A stretch of DNA of 64,000 nt from Astrocystis sublimbata (Eukaryota > Ascomycota > Sordariomycetes > Xylariales > Xylariaceae): positions 218,090 to 282,089 of the forward strand of contig JAJNNY010000050.1 in NCBI GenBank assembly GCA_022453515.1. Direction: 5' to 3'. Positions 48,401 through 59,105 of this stretch are shown here, one piece after another (positions within the stretch are counted from its first letter, which is position 1; each line of letters begins with the position of its first letter). The position numbers were made by a program, and so were the translations under genes. Below the pieces are notes generated by a model. That model saw only the letters and a program-made list of their open reading frames with translations. It was not told the DNA's origin and ran no database searches.

Positions 48401-49187
48401 GGTTTGAGCAACCGTGATATTGCCTGGAACGAGCTCCTGCCTGCTGCGGGCGCCACTGTGCCCAACATCTCCCACGTTGTAAGTCAAGTCTCCCTTCGCT
48501 GATGTATGCATGCCACGAAATGAGTGACGACACTGACCCGAATGACTTTAGTTCTCCCAATCCCTCGACTACTACCTGACACCAGAAGGGTCCAAGCACA
48601 TCCCCGAGCTCAACCAGATCGCCAACTCCCCCGCGTCGGAGGAGACCGATTCCTTGCTCCTCGGCTACTGCATGGAGGGCATCCGGCTCGCCGGCACCTT
48701 CGGCGCGTACCGCGAGGCGTCGGCCGATGATGTGATTACCGAAGACGACGGCAGCACTGTCGCGGTGAAGGCTAAGCAGCGCGTCTTTGTCAACTTTGTA
48801 AGTTTCTTCCCCTCTCTTCTCTTTTCTCTCCCTTCCCTCAGCACAAATATACCCCAAGCACACAGCACTAACACGCAACAGTCATCCGCCGCCAAAGACG
48901 AAAAAACCTTCCCCAAAGCCGACCAGGTCGACCCGCGCCGGCCCCTGAACACATACGTCAGCTACGTGCTGGGCCCGCACACGTGCCTCGCGCAGAACAC
49001 GTGCCAGGTCGCGCTAACCGAGATGTGCCGCGCCGTCTTCCGCCTCAAGAACCTGCGGCGCGCCCCCGGCGCCCAGGGCGAGCTGAAGAAGGTTAAGGAC
49101 TCCGAGGGTTATAATGTCTATATGCGCGAGGACCGCGGCGCGTTCTATCCGTTCCCTAGTACGATGCATGTTTGCTTTGATTTGTAG
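45470..49187 (+). CDS. Ppo-type fatty acid dioxygenase fused to P450-like domain (psi factor/oxylipin synthase)
   Basis: Haem enzyme that oxygenates oleic/linoleic acid to hydroperoxides, which the C-terminal P450-like domain usually isomerises to diols; the products are developmental oxylipins. Seven exons: 45470-45770, 45820-46783, 46841-47363, 47423-47651, 47715-48478, 48552-48797 and 48882-49187; 1110 residues. The dioxygenase half (about 100-640) is cyclooxygenase-like: WADIIIHDLFW with presumed distal His243, SFLDLSPLYGSNQE, and YRWH at 421-424, which gives the radical Tyr421 and proximal His424, with its Arg codon split by intron 2. The P450-like half has VLGPHTCLAQNTC with presumed haem-thiolate Cys1044. 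The I-helix motif, usually ANxxQ in diol synthases, is PNISH (922-926). Presence of the Cys separates it from PpoC-type enzymes. The altered helix motif leaves the isomerase product uncertain. Confidence 0.92.
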
Positions 49188-50461
49188 GTTGGGTGGGGAT
49201 GTGGTGATGGTGGTGTTGCTTGTGTTGCTGTTTCTTGAGAATTTGTGCTGTATGAGGCACACTGTTGGGGTCGGGGACGGGGATATACCATTGAACTACC
49301 TAATTGCTTATGTGCTGGAACTTGGACCATGTTAATATTAATCGAAATCTGCGTTATGTTTGATATTTTTTGAAGTAAATGCGTGTCAATGGTCGTGTAA
49401 ATTGACTCGCATCCCCATTGCATCGCTCAAGATGGGCTGTTGTCGCAAGGTGCAAACGCTCAGCGCCTATGGCGGCCTGTCCAGGTGTCAGGCATTTAAT
49501 GAGATGCGCCCGTGGTGCACGGCTTGACCACTGTTCTCTTACTAGATCCCAAGAGCAATCGTCAAATTTCAGGTGAGGCGATTGATGATGCTGTCGCATT
49601 ATAAAGCGGAACAATGTCCCGGGCCTATAACTCACTTCGGGCGACACGATCGCAGCCTCAGTCTTATTATGCAACAAATATGAAGCGGCCACAGCTGGCT
49701 ATTGACAGAAAGACATGTTTTCTCAGCCATGTCATCGCATCATTTGGAGCATGAAACTTACCACCCAACCCCTGTAGTAGAGTTGCCGGTTTGGGAAATG
49801 CACTCGGGGTCATAGCCAATCACCGCCAATATTAAGGGCCACGCCAAGGTGATGCTGATGCTGTATTGTGTTGGTACCATACGATGCCACAGCGCATGAA
49901 CAGGGTTTGGCCCTAATTATGCGCCCGTGATGAAAATTCATGAACCCCTATCAATCAGGGCACGACACGATTGCTCTGTGAGGTCACCGCTGTGCTTGCT
50001 TGCGGCTCGAACGGATAATCGCCAGAGCGTATGTGATCACCTCACTGTCCTCAATAAATGAGGAAATGTAGAAAATACTCCCCCCCGACTCATATTTCTG
50101 CGCTCTTGTGGCTCTCTAGCTCAGGATGCTTGTCACTGTTAAGGTTTGGCCCATGAAATTCGCCTATCTTTGATTGTTCCGCAAGGTTCGCGCTCCAGGA
50201 TATGGATGAAGTGATATATTGAATATTATATTGGTATAGAGACGTTAAGATACAGGAAGGTTTCAACTCGAGCTACCCAGTGCCCAGCGAGGAAATTGTC
50301 AACAGACTAAATGCTTACATGACCATGAGTATGACTATCAATCGAGAGCTGTAGATCCTGCCCTTCAACGTGAAAGCTCCCCGTTGCGCTCGCTGGGGGT
50401 GCAAGTCGACAGTATTGTTCAACTATAATCCGCCCCAGAATTAATCCCTCTACCGTCGCTT
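49188..50461. other. Convergent intergenic region
   Basis: Between the Ppo stop and the stop of the zinc-finger gene at 50462. AT-richer than the genes. No motif, RNA or transposon was recognised. Confidence 0.55.
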
Positions 50462-51454
50462 TCATGCTGCGATCAACTGGTCGATCATGTGGTTGAGCAC
50501 CAATGCCTTGAGAACTTTCTCACTCGGCTTACCATCCATCTGGCTGGAAGTGTGCTGCTGCCGCTGATGCACTAGGAAGTCGCCCACGATTCGGTCCCCT
50601 TCAGCTGACCAGTAATCCCTCAACAGCCAGACCGCAGCTTCGTCCTCGTCGAAATGCAGAGGGTATGGAGGCAGTTTGATACCGGGAAACACGATTTCCC
50701 ATATCAGAAGCCACTGAAGATCCCGCGAAACCCAGGAGTCGGCACGTCGAGCGAGCCGCTGCATCTGGGTCACGGACATGCCCTCTGGACGTGATCCAAT
50801 CGATGGCTGACACGCCCTGAGCCGAACATGACTTTCCCATTCCTTGACTGAAGTAAAGGTGTCGTAACAAATCGGACAATATTGCGGTTGCTCGTGGGCG
50901 GTATAGAGGTGTCGCTTGAGATCCCTGATTCCACGAATGTCGGCGCGCGTTAGACAGCTCAGATGGCTTTCTTTCTGGTGGATGTAGAAGGGACACGAGA
51001 GATGATGTGTCCTGAATGTCGGTGTGCTAACAACAACAGTGTTGTCATCACCTGGTTCCAATTTCTGCTCGATCTCCAGTCTCTTTTCGAAACCAAATGT
51101 CCTCAGCAGCTCTTTGGTCCTCACTGGGAGGGCTTTATGCTCGCCATCCAGGTAGTTATAGCTATCAGGCGAGATTGTTGAGATGAGAGCTTGAAATGAA
51201 ACATCGACAAGCTGCTTCATTTCGTCTGTGAATGCCTCCTCCGCTATGGCTTCAGTGGTTGGTGATGAGCCAACATCAAGCAGCTCTTCGTCCGCCATAT
51301 ATGAATCATCCGAGTCTGAAATATCTGAGTCATGGTCATCCACATCTGAACTGTCCGATTCGAGTACATATTGAGAAGATGATCGGAAGCTTGAAGACCG
51401 TCTGAGTGTTATGGCTCTACGGACTGGATGACTGTCGTTGTGAGATGGAGGCAT
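50462..51454 (-). CDS. C2H2-like zinc-finger protein, paralogue 1
   Basis: Single-exon protein of 330 residues. The N-terminus is Ser/Asp-rich (LESDSSDVDDHDSDISDSDD). Residues about 152-215 carry two non-classical C2H2-like fingers: LSCPFYIHQKESHLSC..IRDLKRHLYTAHE, then YCPICYDTFTSVKEWESHVRLRAC. A conserved fungal block follows: LQWLLIWEIVFPGIKLPPYPL. Many Pezizomycotina proteins share this layout of degenerate finger pair plus W-[ED]-I-x-F-P-G motif, usually in expanded families without known function. A nuclear role is inferred from the fingers only. The same module occurs in the genes at 52878 and 57056. Confidence 0.75.
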   Translation of the reverse strand: MPPSHNDSHPVRRAITLRRSSSFRSSSQYVLESDSSDVDDHDSDISDSDDSYMADEELLDVGSSPTTEAIAEEAFTDEMKQLVDVSFQALISTISPDSYNYLDGEHKALPVRTKELLRTFGFEKRLEIEQKLEPGDDNTVVVSTPTFRTHHLSCPFYIHQKESHLSCLTRADIRGIRDLKRHLYTAHEQPQYCPICYDTFTSVKEWESHVRLRACQPSIGSRPEGMSVTQMQRLARRADSWVSRDLQWLLIWEIVFPGIKLPPYPLHFDEDEAAVWLLRDYWSAEGDRIVGDFLVHQRQQHTSSQMDGKPSEKVLKALVLNHMIDQLIAA

Positions 51455-52877
51455 GGTATGTTCAGCTTAGGTGTGATGGTCAATAGAAATGAGAGTAAAA
51501 ACACTTGAGGGTGGTCTAATGCTCAATTGTGATAGCTTTGTTTTGCAGAATCGAGAGTCAGTGGGTATTTATGAGAATCTCTGTTACATAAAGACTGCTT
51601 TTCCATTACGCAGAAATTAGATTGAGGCACAGGGGGCGGTCTGGCACTACTTGCTTTTGGCACAATGTGCTGTGGTGGATTTGTGCGCCATTCGCTTTCA
51701 CGAAGTAAGGCGTTCACATGATTTTCGATCCCCCCTGCGAGGCTGACCTCATTTGATACGCAGGACTGATGCTACACAGTCGAAATTGCGTGGCTTCACT
51801 TAAGCGTATGGTTGTGCGTGGGCAATCTTCTAGGCTTCTACGCCAATTGGGCCTCAAGGGGCAGATTGATATGAAGCACTACATAAGACATGATGCGCGG
51901 ACCTGTGGCCAGCCGGTCTTGACGCGGGGATACTTGCCTGCCTTCCGTATACGAAAGTCAGCTCACGGGTACTTATCGCATGGTCTGTCGCCTTGTGGGA
52001 CTATGATGATGAGGGTCTGCTAAGCTAATGGTGTCCAAGAGGATGAAGTGGTAGAGGCGGTCAGGCATGCCCAGCGACCAGTGGAACAAAGTGGGATGGA
52101 GAGCAAATAGTACCATGGTTACTGTGAGGAGCTCCAATTAGTCCTGATGTAAGGCAGATGTTGCAAATACTGGCTCTCATTACATTTGTCTTCCCTTGCG
52201 CGACGCGCACTACTGTGTTGGGTCAAGAAGGCAAACTGATTGTTCCGTTTAATTGAGCATGAGTATAAACTTTTACCATCCCGGTCTCACAAATTTAATG
52301 AGTTCAGGTTGCTGAAGCTAAAGCATGCATGGCAGGCAGGTAAGCTAAGCGCAATAGGCTTTATGGCTTCAAACGGCACTGAGTAGAGTCTCTATGAACA
52401 GCAAATCTAGGTACCTGCCTAGGTAACTGCACCGATTCCAAGGGCTCGGAAAAACTTATTTGCATGGATGCCCGGTGCCCCCTTTGATTCTGATAAAAGT
52501 TTGAAAAATAGGTGCTGCTTTAGTCGCTTGCTGAAGGTATGTCAAAATGTCTAGGTGCATATAGTACTACCAAAGAGGAACTAAGTGCCCAATGGCATGG
52601 CATGCGAGGTCCAAAGTCACTAAGAAGGGTGTTAGTGCCCAGGTGGACACCCGACAGGCCCTAGGGGCCTTGCCTACCTAGGTACTTACTTCACTGAAAG
52701 AACAAGATTGGGCAATTGGAATGATGTAGCATGCCCTTGCTTGAAACAAAGGTCAAATAAAGGCTTTATATATAGTTCAAGTTGCATGTCAATCTATGTA
52801 GAACTGTATATACTCAGTGCTTGCTTCTGGCCAGAAATGAACAACCAAAGGAAACCCCCCAAGCTATGTCTTGGCTA
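51455..52877. other. Intergenic between zinc-finger paralogues
   Basis: 1.4 kb with no recognised gene. CTAGGTACCTGCCTAGGTAA (about 52408-52427) and CTACCTAGGTACTTACTT (about 52674-52691) are copies of the recurrent spacer motif. Confidence 0.5.
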
Positions 52878-53843
52878 TCATTCTGCGTCATCCGAAAGAT
52901 CACTTGATGCGTCGCAAGCATTGCCAGAATCTGCAACACTGATAGTAGCAATGTAATTATGGAAATGCAGAAAAGCCGATTGCAAGACTTCAAACCCGCC
53001 ACTGAAATGGAAGTTCTTCTCAAGAAGGAAATTCTGTATTCCACCAGCCTGATAATACTGTTCAAGAGCGCCTTCGACCTCGACGCGACGCCGGTCGCTC
53101 CGATTCTCAGTGTATGGCGACGGGGGGCGTGCGCTCTTGGGACACATGATATCCCAGATGTCATACCATCTTTGCTCATCAGTATAATTCCCACGATGCT
53201 GTGTGCTCGACGCAACTTTGCCCAACTTATTCCATTTGTTAGAGTCAGCATACGAGCCTTTTCGAGGGTCCGGCATCGCAGTGCACTGCGAGTCTTTGCC
53301 ATGTTTCTCATAGTCGGCTCGCTTGGATTTGCCGAGGAATACTTGATAACATATAGGACAGAAGACGTCCCACGTATGACTGCGTCCGATGTGTTGGCGG
53401 AGATCAGAAATGCGCTCGTATTTTCTGTCACGGCAGGCCTGGTGGGCTTCCTTGTTTTCGACGTAGACAGGACACGCAAATAACTTCTCCTGTCGCTTCT
53501 GAGTCCCCTTGCCTCGAATAGCTCCTTGGCTGGAATGTCCAATGGCACTTTGTATAGGCAGGACTGATAGTGTTTGAGAGGCGCCACTGAAATAACTATT
53601 TCCGACTGTGGTGGGTTGGCCCACTGGCTCGTTAGATTGGTGGTGCATCAGGTCGTTGATCAGGGCCTCGATAGTGCCCTGGGCACGCTAAGACAGTTAC
53701 AGTCAGTACCTATCCTCCCTTCCGGCATGTGATTTCAGTTCGGATCATACATTCAGCAAATCATGTCCCTCGTCCTGCGAAACTTCTTGTGTCGCCTTAA
53801 CTTGCCTCAACACCGAGTCGAGGAGTTCGATCATGTTCGCCAT
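52878..53843 (-). CDS. C2H2-like zinc-finger protein, paralogue 2
   Basis: Two exons, 53843-53751 (MANMIELLDSVLRQVK..GHDLLN) and 53687-52878, joined across a 63-nt GTATGA..CTTAG intron; 300 residues. The exon 1 helix continues RAQGTIEALINDLM after the splice, which supports the model. The finger region EKLFACPVYVENKEAHQAC..ISDLRQHIGRSH plus VFCPICYQVF..DYEKHGKDSQC parallels the neighbour at 50462. It is followed by the block QRWYDIWDIMCPKSARPPSPY. It ends in an acidic DASSDLSDDAE tail. Function unknown. Confidence 0.73.
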
Positions 53844-54203
53844 ATTGAACCGCAAATAGCAATGAGTTTTAGACAGGGATGATTTGCTGAGTATGTGATG
53901 CAATTGTTATTAAGTTGGATAGTGGCTGATCAATATGAATCACAGACCCAGTTTGGGAATGCTCAGGTAGAGGCTCAATCCGGAGAAGAAACCCCAAGGT
54001 TGAAGATCGTGTATTGGGTTTCTTCAATTATTGCACCTCAATCTCGAGGTAAACAAAATGCCATGCAAGATAAACAGCTTCATCATTCACACACGTGTCA
54101 TGTCATAGCGAATTATCATGGAATTTATATGCAGAAGATCCACGACGAATGCGGCTCTTCGGTTTGTCGACTGGCTCCCTCTCACACGCTCTGCAGAGTG
54201 CAC
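53844..54203. other. Spacer to the visible edge of the palindrome
   Basis: 360 bp upstream of zinc-finger paralogue 2. No gene seen. Because the right arm reaches the last base of the window, the palindrome may continue leftwards into this stretch and beyond. Confidence 0.5.
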
Positions 54204-54292
54204 ATCTTGAATTGATATCGTCGAAAATGGCAGATCGTTCATTGGCCCTACTTTGCTAGCACGGGGGCTTTGCTCAATGCGCAGAGCACGAG

Positions 54293-54367
54293 GCACGCAA
54301 AGTGTACGCAAAGTGTACGCAAGGTGTACACTGATGCGTATACGCAATTGTGTATACGCAAAGTGTA
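54293..54367. repeat. Cluster of GTGTACGC/GTATACGC motifs (left arm)
   Basis: Near-tandem 11-bp units GTGTACGCAAA, followed by palindromic GTGTACAC and GCGTATACGC variants. It is AT/GC balanced, not coding, and mirrored at 63837-63911. Confidence 0.75.
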
Positions 54368-57055
54368 ATAACACCTCAGGTTGCAATACAAATTTGTGGA
54401 GAGCAAAAGTGCACATTTGATGGGTGTCAGCAAGACGTTTGACATATTACACGCAGAAAGTAGCATGCACACCCTGCTCGAACGCGAAACATTATATTGG
54501 AATCGAACGTGTTCTCCTCTGCCACGCTAGTCATGCAACGATCGGAGCAGTTTGCTTGCACCTCATGTGGACGCGGTTGCAAGCGATGTTGAAACGAGGG
54601 GTGGCTTGCATGACCCGCACTGGGAAGTCGACGGTGGGCTTTCGGCGCTCGTCATGAAGCGTTCTTCTTCATTGGCTTAGGCCACAGAAAAGATGGAAAT
54701 ATCGGCGAATTCGCACGACCAATATCTGGAGACAAGAAATTCAAGATTTACTTCCAAGATAATATTACATGGCAACATGAAGGGCGCTCGACTGAATATA
54801 AATACACGACGGTTTTCACAAGTGCCAGTGTGCAGAGCTCGCTATCTCTACACATCGCCCAAACAACTACGCAGAGGTGTACACAATTGCGAAACTAGAT
54901 GATCACCTCTGACCAAATCGACTATACGGAGCTGCAAAAGTGCATTTTCCACTTAGACCTAGTTGCCTCGTCTGAAATTCGTTTTTACACTTCCATTGCC
55001 GAGTGCACTGCTATCGCCATGAGTCAACCTAGGAAGGATGAGCCGTACTGCGCACAGCAGTGCAACAGCAGCTTTGTTCGGTAAGCAGAGGGCTGTGCTG
55101 GGCAATTCAAGCATGATTACTGAACAATCCTATAGCGGAAGCAGCCTACAAAGGCGGCGCCTAGAAATGTGGCGTCGGGATCCCTGTCAACCTTCCATGA
55201 ACGAGTTCGCGTGCTCGAAGCTGAATGGTTGCAATTCACACCTCAACACCAATGACAGGATGACGGGAATAGCGAACGTTTTTGATTCCTACGATCGAGC
55301 TTTTCGCTCTCGGAGTAGTGGATGACGCGCACATCAAAGTGTCAAAGTGCAACATAGTAAAGCGCCCTCAGATCAATTTGAGATGCTCTCAGGGGTTTAG
55401 GCGCAGGTGTAAGCTGCATCCTTAGGTGCACATTGGAACTGCGGAGCATGGCTGTCTAGGCCGTCAAAGCTGTTTTTTCTAGCATATCAAATTCGGCGCA
55501 GGAAGGTCATCTGGGGAGTTGGGTTCAGGTCAATACAATCCGGTGGTCACTTCCAAGCACAGCATTTGCATTCATGATTCCCGGACGTCAGGGGTCTCTA
55601 TTTCGTACGAAGCCCTGAGAATTTTACGAATATATCAAAGCGCATGCGTCTAATGTGGTAGTTAGACACCCATACATTGTGAAATCTTTGAAGTCTTTCA
55701 TGGTCATCTCGCTGTTTAATAATTATGTTGGGAAATCGGGTTGGGTAGTGTACATATGAAGCATGGGTTACGGCGAGCGCAAAGTACTAGGTGTTTCGTG
55801 TCTTATTGCTTGCCAATGATGCCAATTGAAGCGTGATGTAATAACTATCTCCGGAGCCTGCAGTGTGACTGTCATCAAGCCTTGATACATTTGAAGTCAT
55901 TCCGGTCGAGGGTGCATGGGCTGAAGATGCTTCTAGGAAATCACATCTCAAGATCCAGCGAATCATAGAGTACACTATTCCGAATAGGGGCAAGCCATGT
56001 GTAGATAGACGCACCGTGTACACATCTGCGTACACAGATGCGTATACTGTCCCACTGTCAAGCTGCATCGTGCCATTGACGATGTGCCTGCATGAGGGTG
56101 CATTAGCGTACGCATCTGTGTACACATCGTGTACACATTGCGGTATTACACCTTGGCAGGTATCTTGGCGTACACATTTGTGTGAACCTTCATGTGCTTC
56201 GGTGTAAACCATGTTAGCTACCCTCTCTTGGAACGTCCGAGGATCGCGGCAGGAACATTCGAAGCAGGAAAAGTGAAGCGATTGCAGCCTCCTCAGCCTG
56301 AATCGATTAATGTCTCACTCTCAATCTCGTCCCAGACAGCATTGCCTTGTACATTGTGGGGATATGAAATAGCTTACCTCACCCATGATTTTGATAATCC
56401 CAGCCACCTGCAATGCAAGATGGCACACCATTACCCCCTCCTAATGGGAAATCCTCGATTTTCCAATTATCGACAGCTTTAACAGCACGTGAAATAATGA
56501 TGAAGACATTGATCGACTTGACTGCCTCGCCTGAAAGGCCAATACAAACCCAAGTTGAAGATAATTGGCTTCACCAGGATGGGTGCAACGATGGCAACAG
56601 GGCTAAAGGGAACCCTTTCATGGCGAAAGAGAGTCGAAGACGAGGTTTGATGCCTCTGGGAACATATATGGTAAAGATCTTACAAGTGGCTAATCTACGA
56701 CAGCAGCTGAATCAATCTTCACCGGTTCTCTGATCCCTTGCGATAGCACAGAAAAGGATTCAAGGCACTCACCAAATTCATATGTTTCACTGGGCAATAC
56801 ATACGAGGACCTTTTTCCGGGAGGGGATATTGGCTATCCTCTCGCTGATGATTTTCGTGGATATTTAGCATCTGAGGCCACGGAGGATATTGTGCAGCGG
56901 CACATCGCATTAGGTATGTAACTCACATTCAGGCTGACGAATACGACAGCTGGCTTACTCTGAGAGCAGTCTCGCAGTCGAATCTCTATGCAGATCCAAT
57001 TGAGAACCTGGTACAAAATGAAAGAACGGGGGAATCCAAGATAGGGGAGGGAGTA
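54368..57055. other. Gene-poor part of left arm
   Basis: No confident gene. At 56413-56733 (+) there is a plausible short coding stretch (MKTLIDLTASPERPIQTQ..). At 56704-56913 (+) an open segment ending RHIALV can be joined across a 56-nt intron (56914-56969) to the frame of the zinc-finger gene. The upstream exon chain of that gene could not be resolved. Confidence 0.4.
56010..56190. repeat. Second cluster of GTGTACAC-type palindromic motifs (left arm)
   Basis: Several copies of GTGTACACATCTG, GCGTACACAGATGCGTATAC, GTGTACACATCGTGTACACA and GCGTACACATTTGTGTG within 180 bp. Mirrored at 62013-62193. Confidence 0.75.
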
Positions 57056-58294
57056 ATGGAAACCATGACTCCCACGAGTTGCAACATGAACACGCCCAGT
57101 ACTTCCGCGAATGACGATTCCAGTTTCTACTATTCATCTACGGCACCGAGCCCTAATGCAACATTTTCCTTCAGCTCGGTTTTGGACCTGGAGCCAACCA
57201 ACCAAGTCATGGATTACTGCAGCAATTATTGGTCTGTCTATGGTTTACCAAATAGCATGGGGGATCCAATTGTTACGGGCCTCCCTCCGACGATTTATGA
57301 TCGGCCCTACGAGACAGGTTTCTGTACCCATTCAGGATGCAACACAACTTTTATCTCCGACGTCGATGTCAGCCACGACACTGTTGTTCCATGCGAGTCT
57401 CTATTTGCTGAACTAAATGAGCAGGCTAGCCCAGCTCATATTGAGATATCCAACCAAACATCAAATAACGATAATGTCAATCAGCAAGGTACAGCAACCT
57501 TGGAAAACCTGTCCTATGCTGAAAATGTTCATTTACGACAGGCCTCTCGGAAAAGAGCATTTTCAGAGGCCGCTGTGTCCGATGAAAGTGAGGGCACATT
57601 TTCAAAAGCTTGCAGCAGATCGCTTCGGAGCAATTCAGGGGAACGACTGTTTGCTTGTCCCTTCTATAAGAGAGATGCTCAACAGAATCAAAACTGCGGT
57701 GGATATATTTTACGCCGCATCAAAGATGTGAAGCAACATATATACAGACACCATTGCAGGCCTGAAAATTATTGTTCTCGCTGTTTCAAGGAATTTGAAT
57801 CCTCTAATGAGAGGGACCGACACATTCGGGAGCATATGTGTGCTTTACAAACAATACCGGTTCGCGATGATATAATTTCCGATACTCAGAAGAAAGATTT
57901 GCAAGGACGGAAAAGTCGCAAAACAGGCAAAGGAGCTCGATATTTCCTCGAAGGAAAAGATCAGCAATGGATGAAGCTGTGGGATATTATCTTTCCGGGG
58001 ACTAAGCGGCCGCGATCTCCGTATGTCGAGAGTGTCCAGGCGGATCTCCTTTCTTCTGCACGACATTATTGGGATGACCACGCTGATGAGATCATCGCAA
58101 GGTCCATTCGGAAGATTGACGTGAGTTCTTTGGACTTAGACGGAGTAAAACTTGTTATCAACATTATTTTCGACGAGTTTGAGACCAAGCTACCCAACTG
58201 GGTGCCAGCAACTTTTAGACAAAGGGCTTGGCGTACGACATCGCAGAAGTCACAAGAGAGCTTATCCGAAGTTATGACACCCGCCCACCCCTAA
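57056..58294 (+). CDS. C2H2-like zinc-finger protein, paralogue 3 (left-arm copy)
   Basis: 412 residues from the ATG at 57056. The frame is open upstream to an acceptor at 56969, so a longer N-terminus is possible. The N-terminal half is Ser/Thr/Asn-rich, without domains. Residues about 198-262 hold the finger pair ERLFACPFYKRDAQQNQNC..IKDVKQHIYRHH and YCSRCFKEFESSNERDRHIREHMC. The block QQWMKLWDIIFPGTKRPRSPY follows, then a helical segment (SARHYWDDHADEIIARSI). It shares finger spacing and the WDI.FPG block with the genes at 50462 and 52878. The C-terminus abuts transposon debris, so its last residues may have been altered by the insertion. An identical inverted copy lies at 59909-61147. The reading frame is undamaged by RIP. 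Confidence 0.75.
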   Translation: METMTPTSCNMNTPSTSANDDSSFYYSSTAPSPNATFSFSSVLDLEPTNQVMDYCSNYWSVYGLPNSMGDPIVTGLPPTIYDRPYETGFCTHSGCNTTFISDVDVSHDTVVPCESLFAELNEQASPAHIEISNQTSNNDNVNQQGTATLENLSYAENVHLRQASRKRAFSEAAVSDESEGTFSKACSRSLRSNSGERLFACPFYKRDAQQNQNCGGYILRRIKDVKQHIYRHHCRPENYCSRCFKEFESSNERDRHIREHMCALQTIPVRDDIISDTQKKDLQGRKSRKTGKGARYFLEGKDQQWMKLWDIIFPGTKRPRSPYVESVQADLLSSARHYWDDHADEIIARSIRKIDVSSLDLDGVKLVINIIFDEFETKLPNWVPATFRQRAWRTTSQKSQESLSEVMTPAHP

Positions 58295-58404
58295 GTATCA
58301 TCATTGTGCATCAGCCTGTTATCATCGTCGTCTCGAATAACGTCGGTCCCCTATTAATGAGCCACCCCCATAAGCGGGCCACCCAATTACGAATTCCACT
58401 ATCA

Positions 58405-58701
58405 TCATCCATCATCTTTATCACTACTTTTTGAGCTATCTGTAACAACTATAATACAATCTTTAGCTTTACTGGGTAAATCAGTCCCGCTAGATTCACT
58501 AGAATTATCCTTAATATCGCCAGCGGCAATTTGCGCTCGCCGGATGTCTTTAATAGTAGCAAACTTGGATTAAGGGCTTAATTCTACCTTCTTCCGCTTC
58601 TAAGGAATCGCGGCTTTAAATTTAGTTTTCTAGGCTTTATTCTTGCGGCGTTCAAAAGCCAATTGAGTATCCTTTTTAATAAATACCTTTTTAACCTTTG
58701 A
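58405..58701 (-). pseudogene. pogo/Fot1-type transposase C-terminal remnant (left arm)
   Basis: The minus strand reads LLFSKVKKVFIKKDTQLAF..RRKNKA-stop-KTKFKAAIP-stop-KRKKVELSP-stop-SKFATIKDIRRAQIAAGDI and an Asp/Ser-rich tail ending SDKDDG. The [FV].TI..I..AQI.AG[DE]I element and acidic Ser tail are typical of fungal pogo/Fot1 transposase C-termini. Three in-frame stops (TAG, TAG, TAA in place of Gln-type codons) and Lys where Glu is usual indicate C-to-T and G-to-A decay of the RIP kind. The catalytic DDE core is absent from the window. Confidence 0.65.
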
Positions 58702-58747
58702 AAATAATAGCTGTTGGGTAGTAGAGCCCTTAGTAGTAGTAGTATAA

Positions 58748-59100
58748 TGTTACGAACCAATAGGGCGCACGACTTGTTAAAGAGACCTAGCGCGAGAGGG
58801 GATAACTATACCCAAGCTAGTGATGTAAAACAAGACCAGGAGATAAGCCACACGCCACGATAGGGCGCTATAAAGGTTATATAACGGATAGGAGGATCAG
58901 AAAACGATCTAGATATTTAGGATCAGGGGATAGTTATATAACCTAGCTATCTAGGATTAAAAGATAGAAAGAATATATTATAATTTATATAAAAATATAA
59001 AAAAAAGAAATATTATATAGCTTTAATAGTATTCCTATATATCTAGTTTTTTTTATTTTATTATTTAATTTAAATATACTATTAGTTTTTAAATAGAATT
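58748..59100 (+). mobile_element. LTR-like sequence ending at the palindrome axis (left)
   Basis: Begins TGTTACGAACC directly beside the transposase remnant, as gypsy-type LTRs often do, and becomes very AT-rich towards the axis. No CA end or coding part is visible, so it is truncated by the axis. It may be a solo LTR inserted into the pogo element. Confidence 0.35.
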
Positions 59101-59105
59101 AATTC
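59097..59105. other. Axis of the palindrome
   Basis: AATTAATTC is the only sequence between the two arms; eight of these bases are themselves self-complementary. The arms therefore meet with practically no spacer, inside an AT-rich tract that could form a hairpin. Confidence 0.9.

Larger units (their letters stand above)
54204..59096 (+). repeat. Left arm of giant inverted repeat (palindrome)
   Basis: About 4.89 kb that reappears as its reverse complement at 59106-64000. Mirrored positions add to 118,202-118,204 throughout. Every long open frame has an identical mirror partner except at one site near 54,660. The arm holds the zinc-finger gene at 57056, transposon debris near the axis, and clusters of GTGTAC-type motifs. 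Confidence 0.97.

Noticed and set aside
47624..48511. 295-codon minus-strand frame inside the Ppo gene
   Set aside because: Shadow of a GC-rich exon; the plus strand carries the conserved dioxygenase.
54293..54367. CRISPR-like array
   Set aside because: Units are short, palindromic and nearly contiguous, with no spacers; the genome is eukaryotic.
56671..56703. Intron joining 56413-56670 to 56704-56913 upstream of the zinc-finger gene
   Set aside because: It would be only 33 nt, below the usual fungal minimum, and the phase does not fit the better upstream frame.
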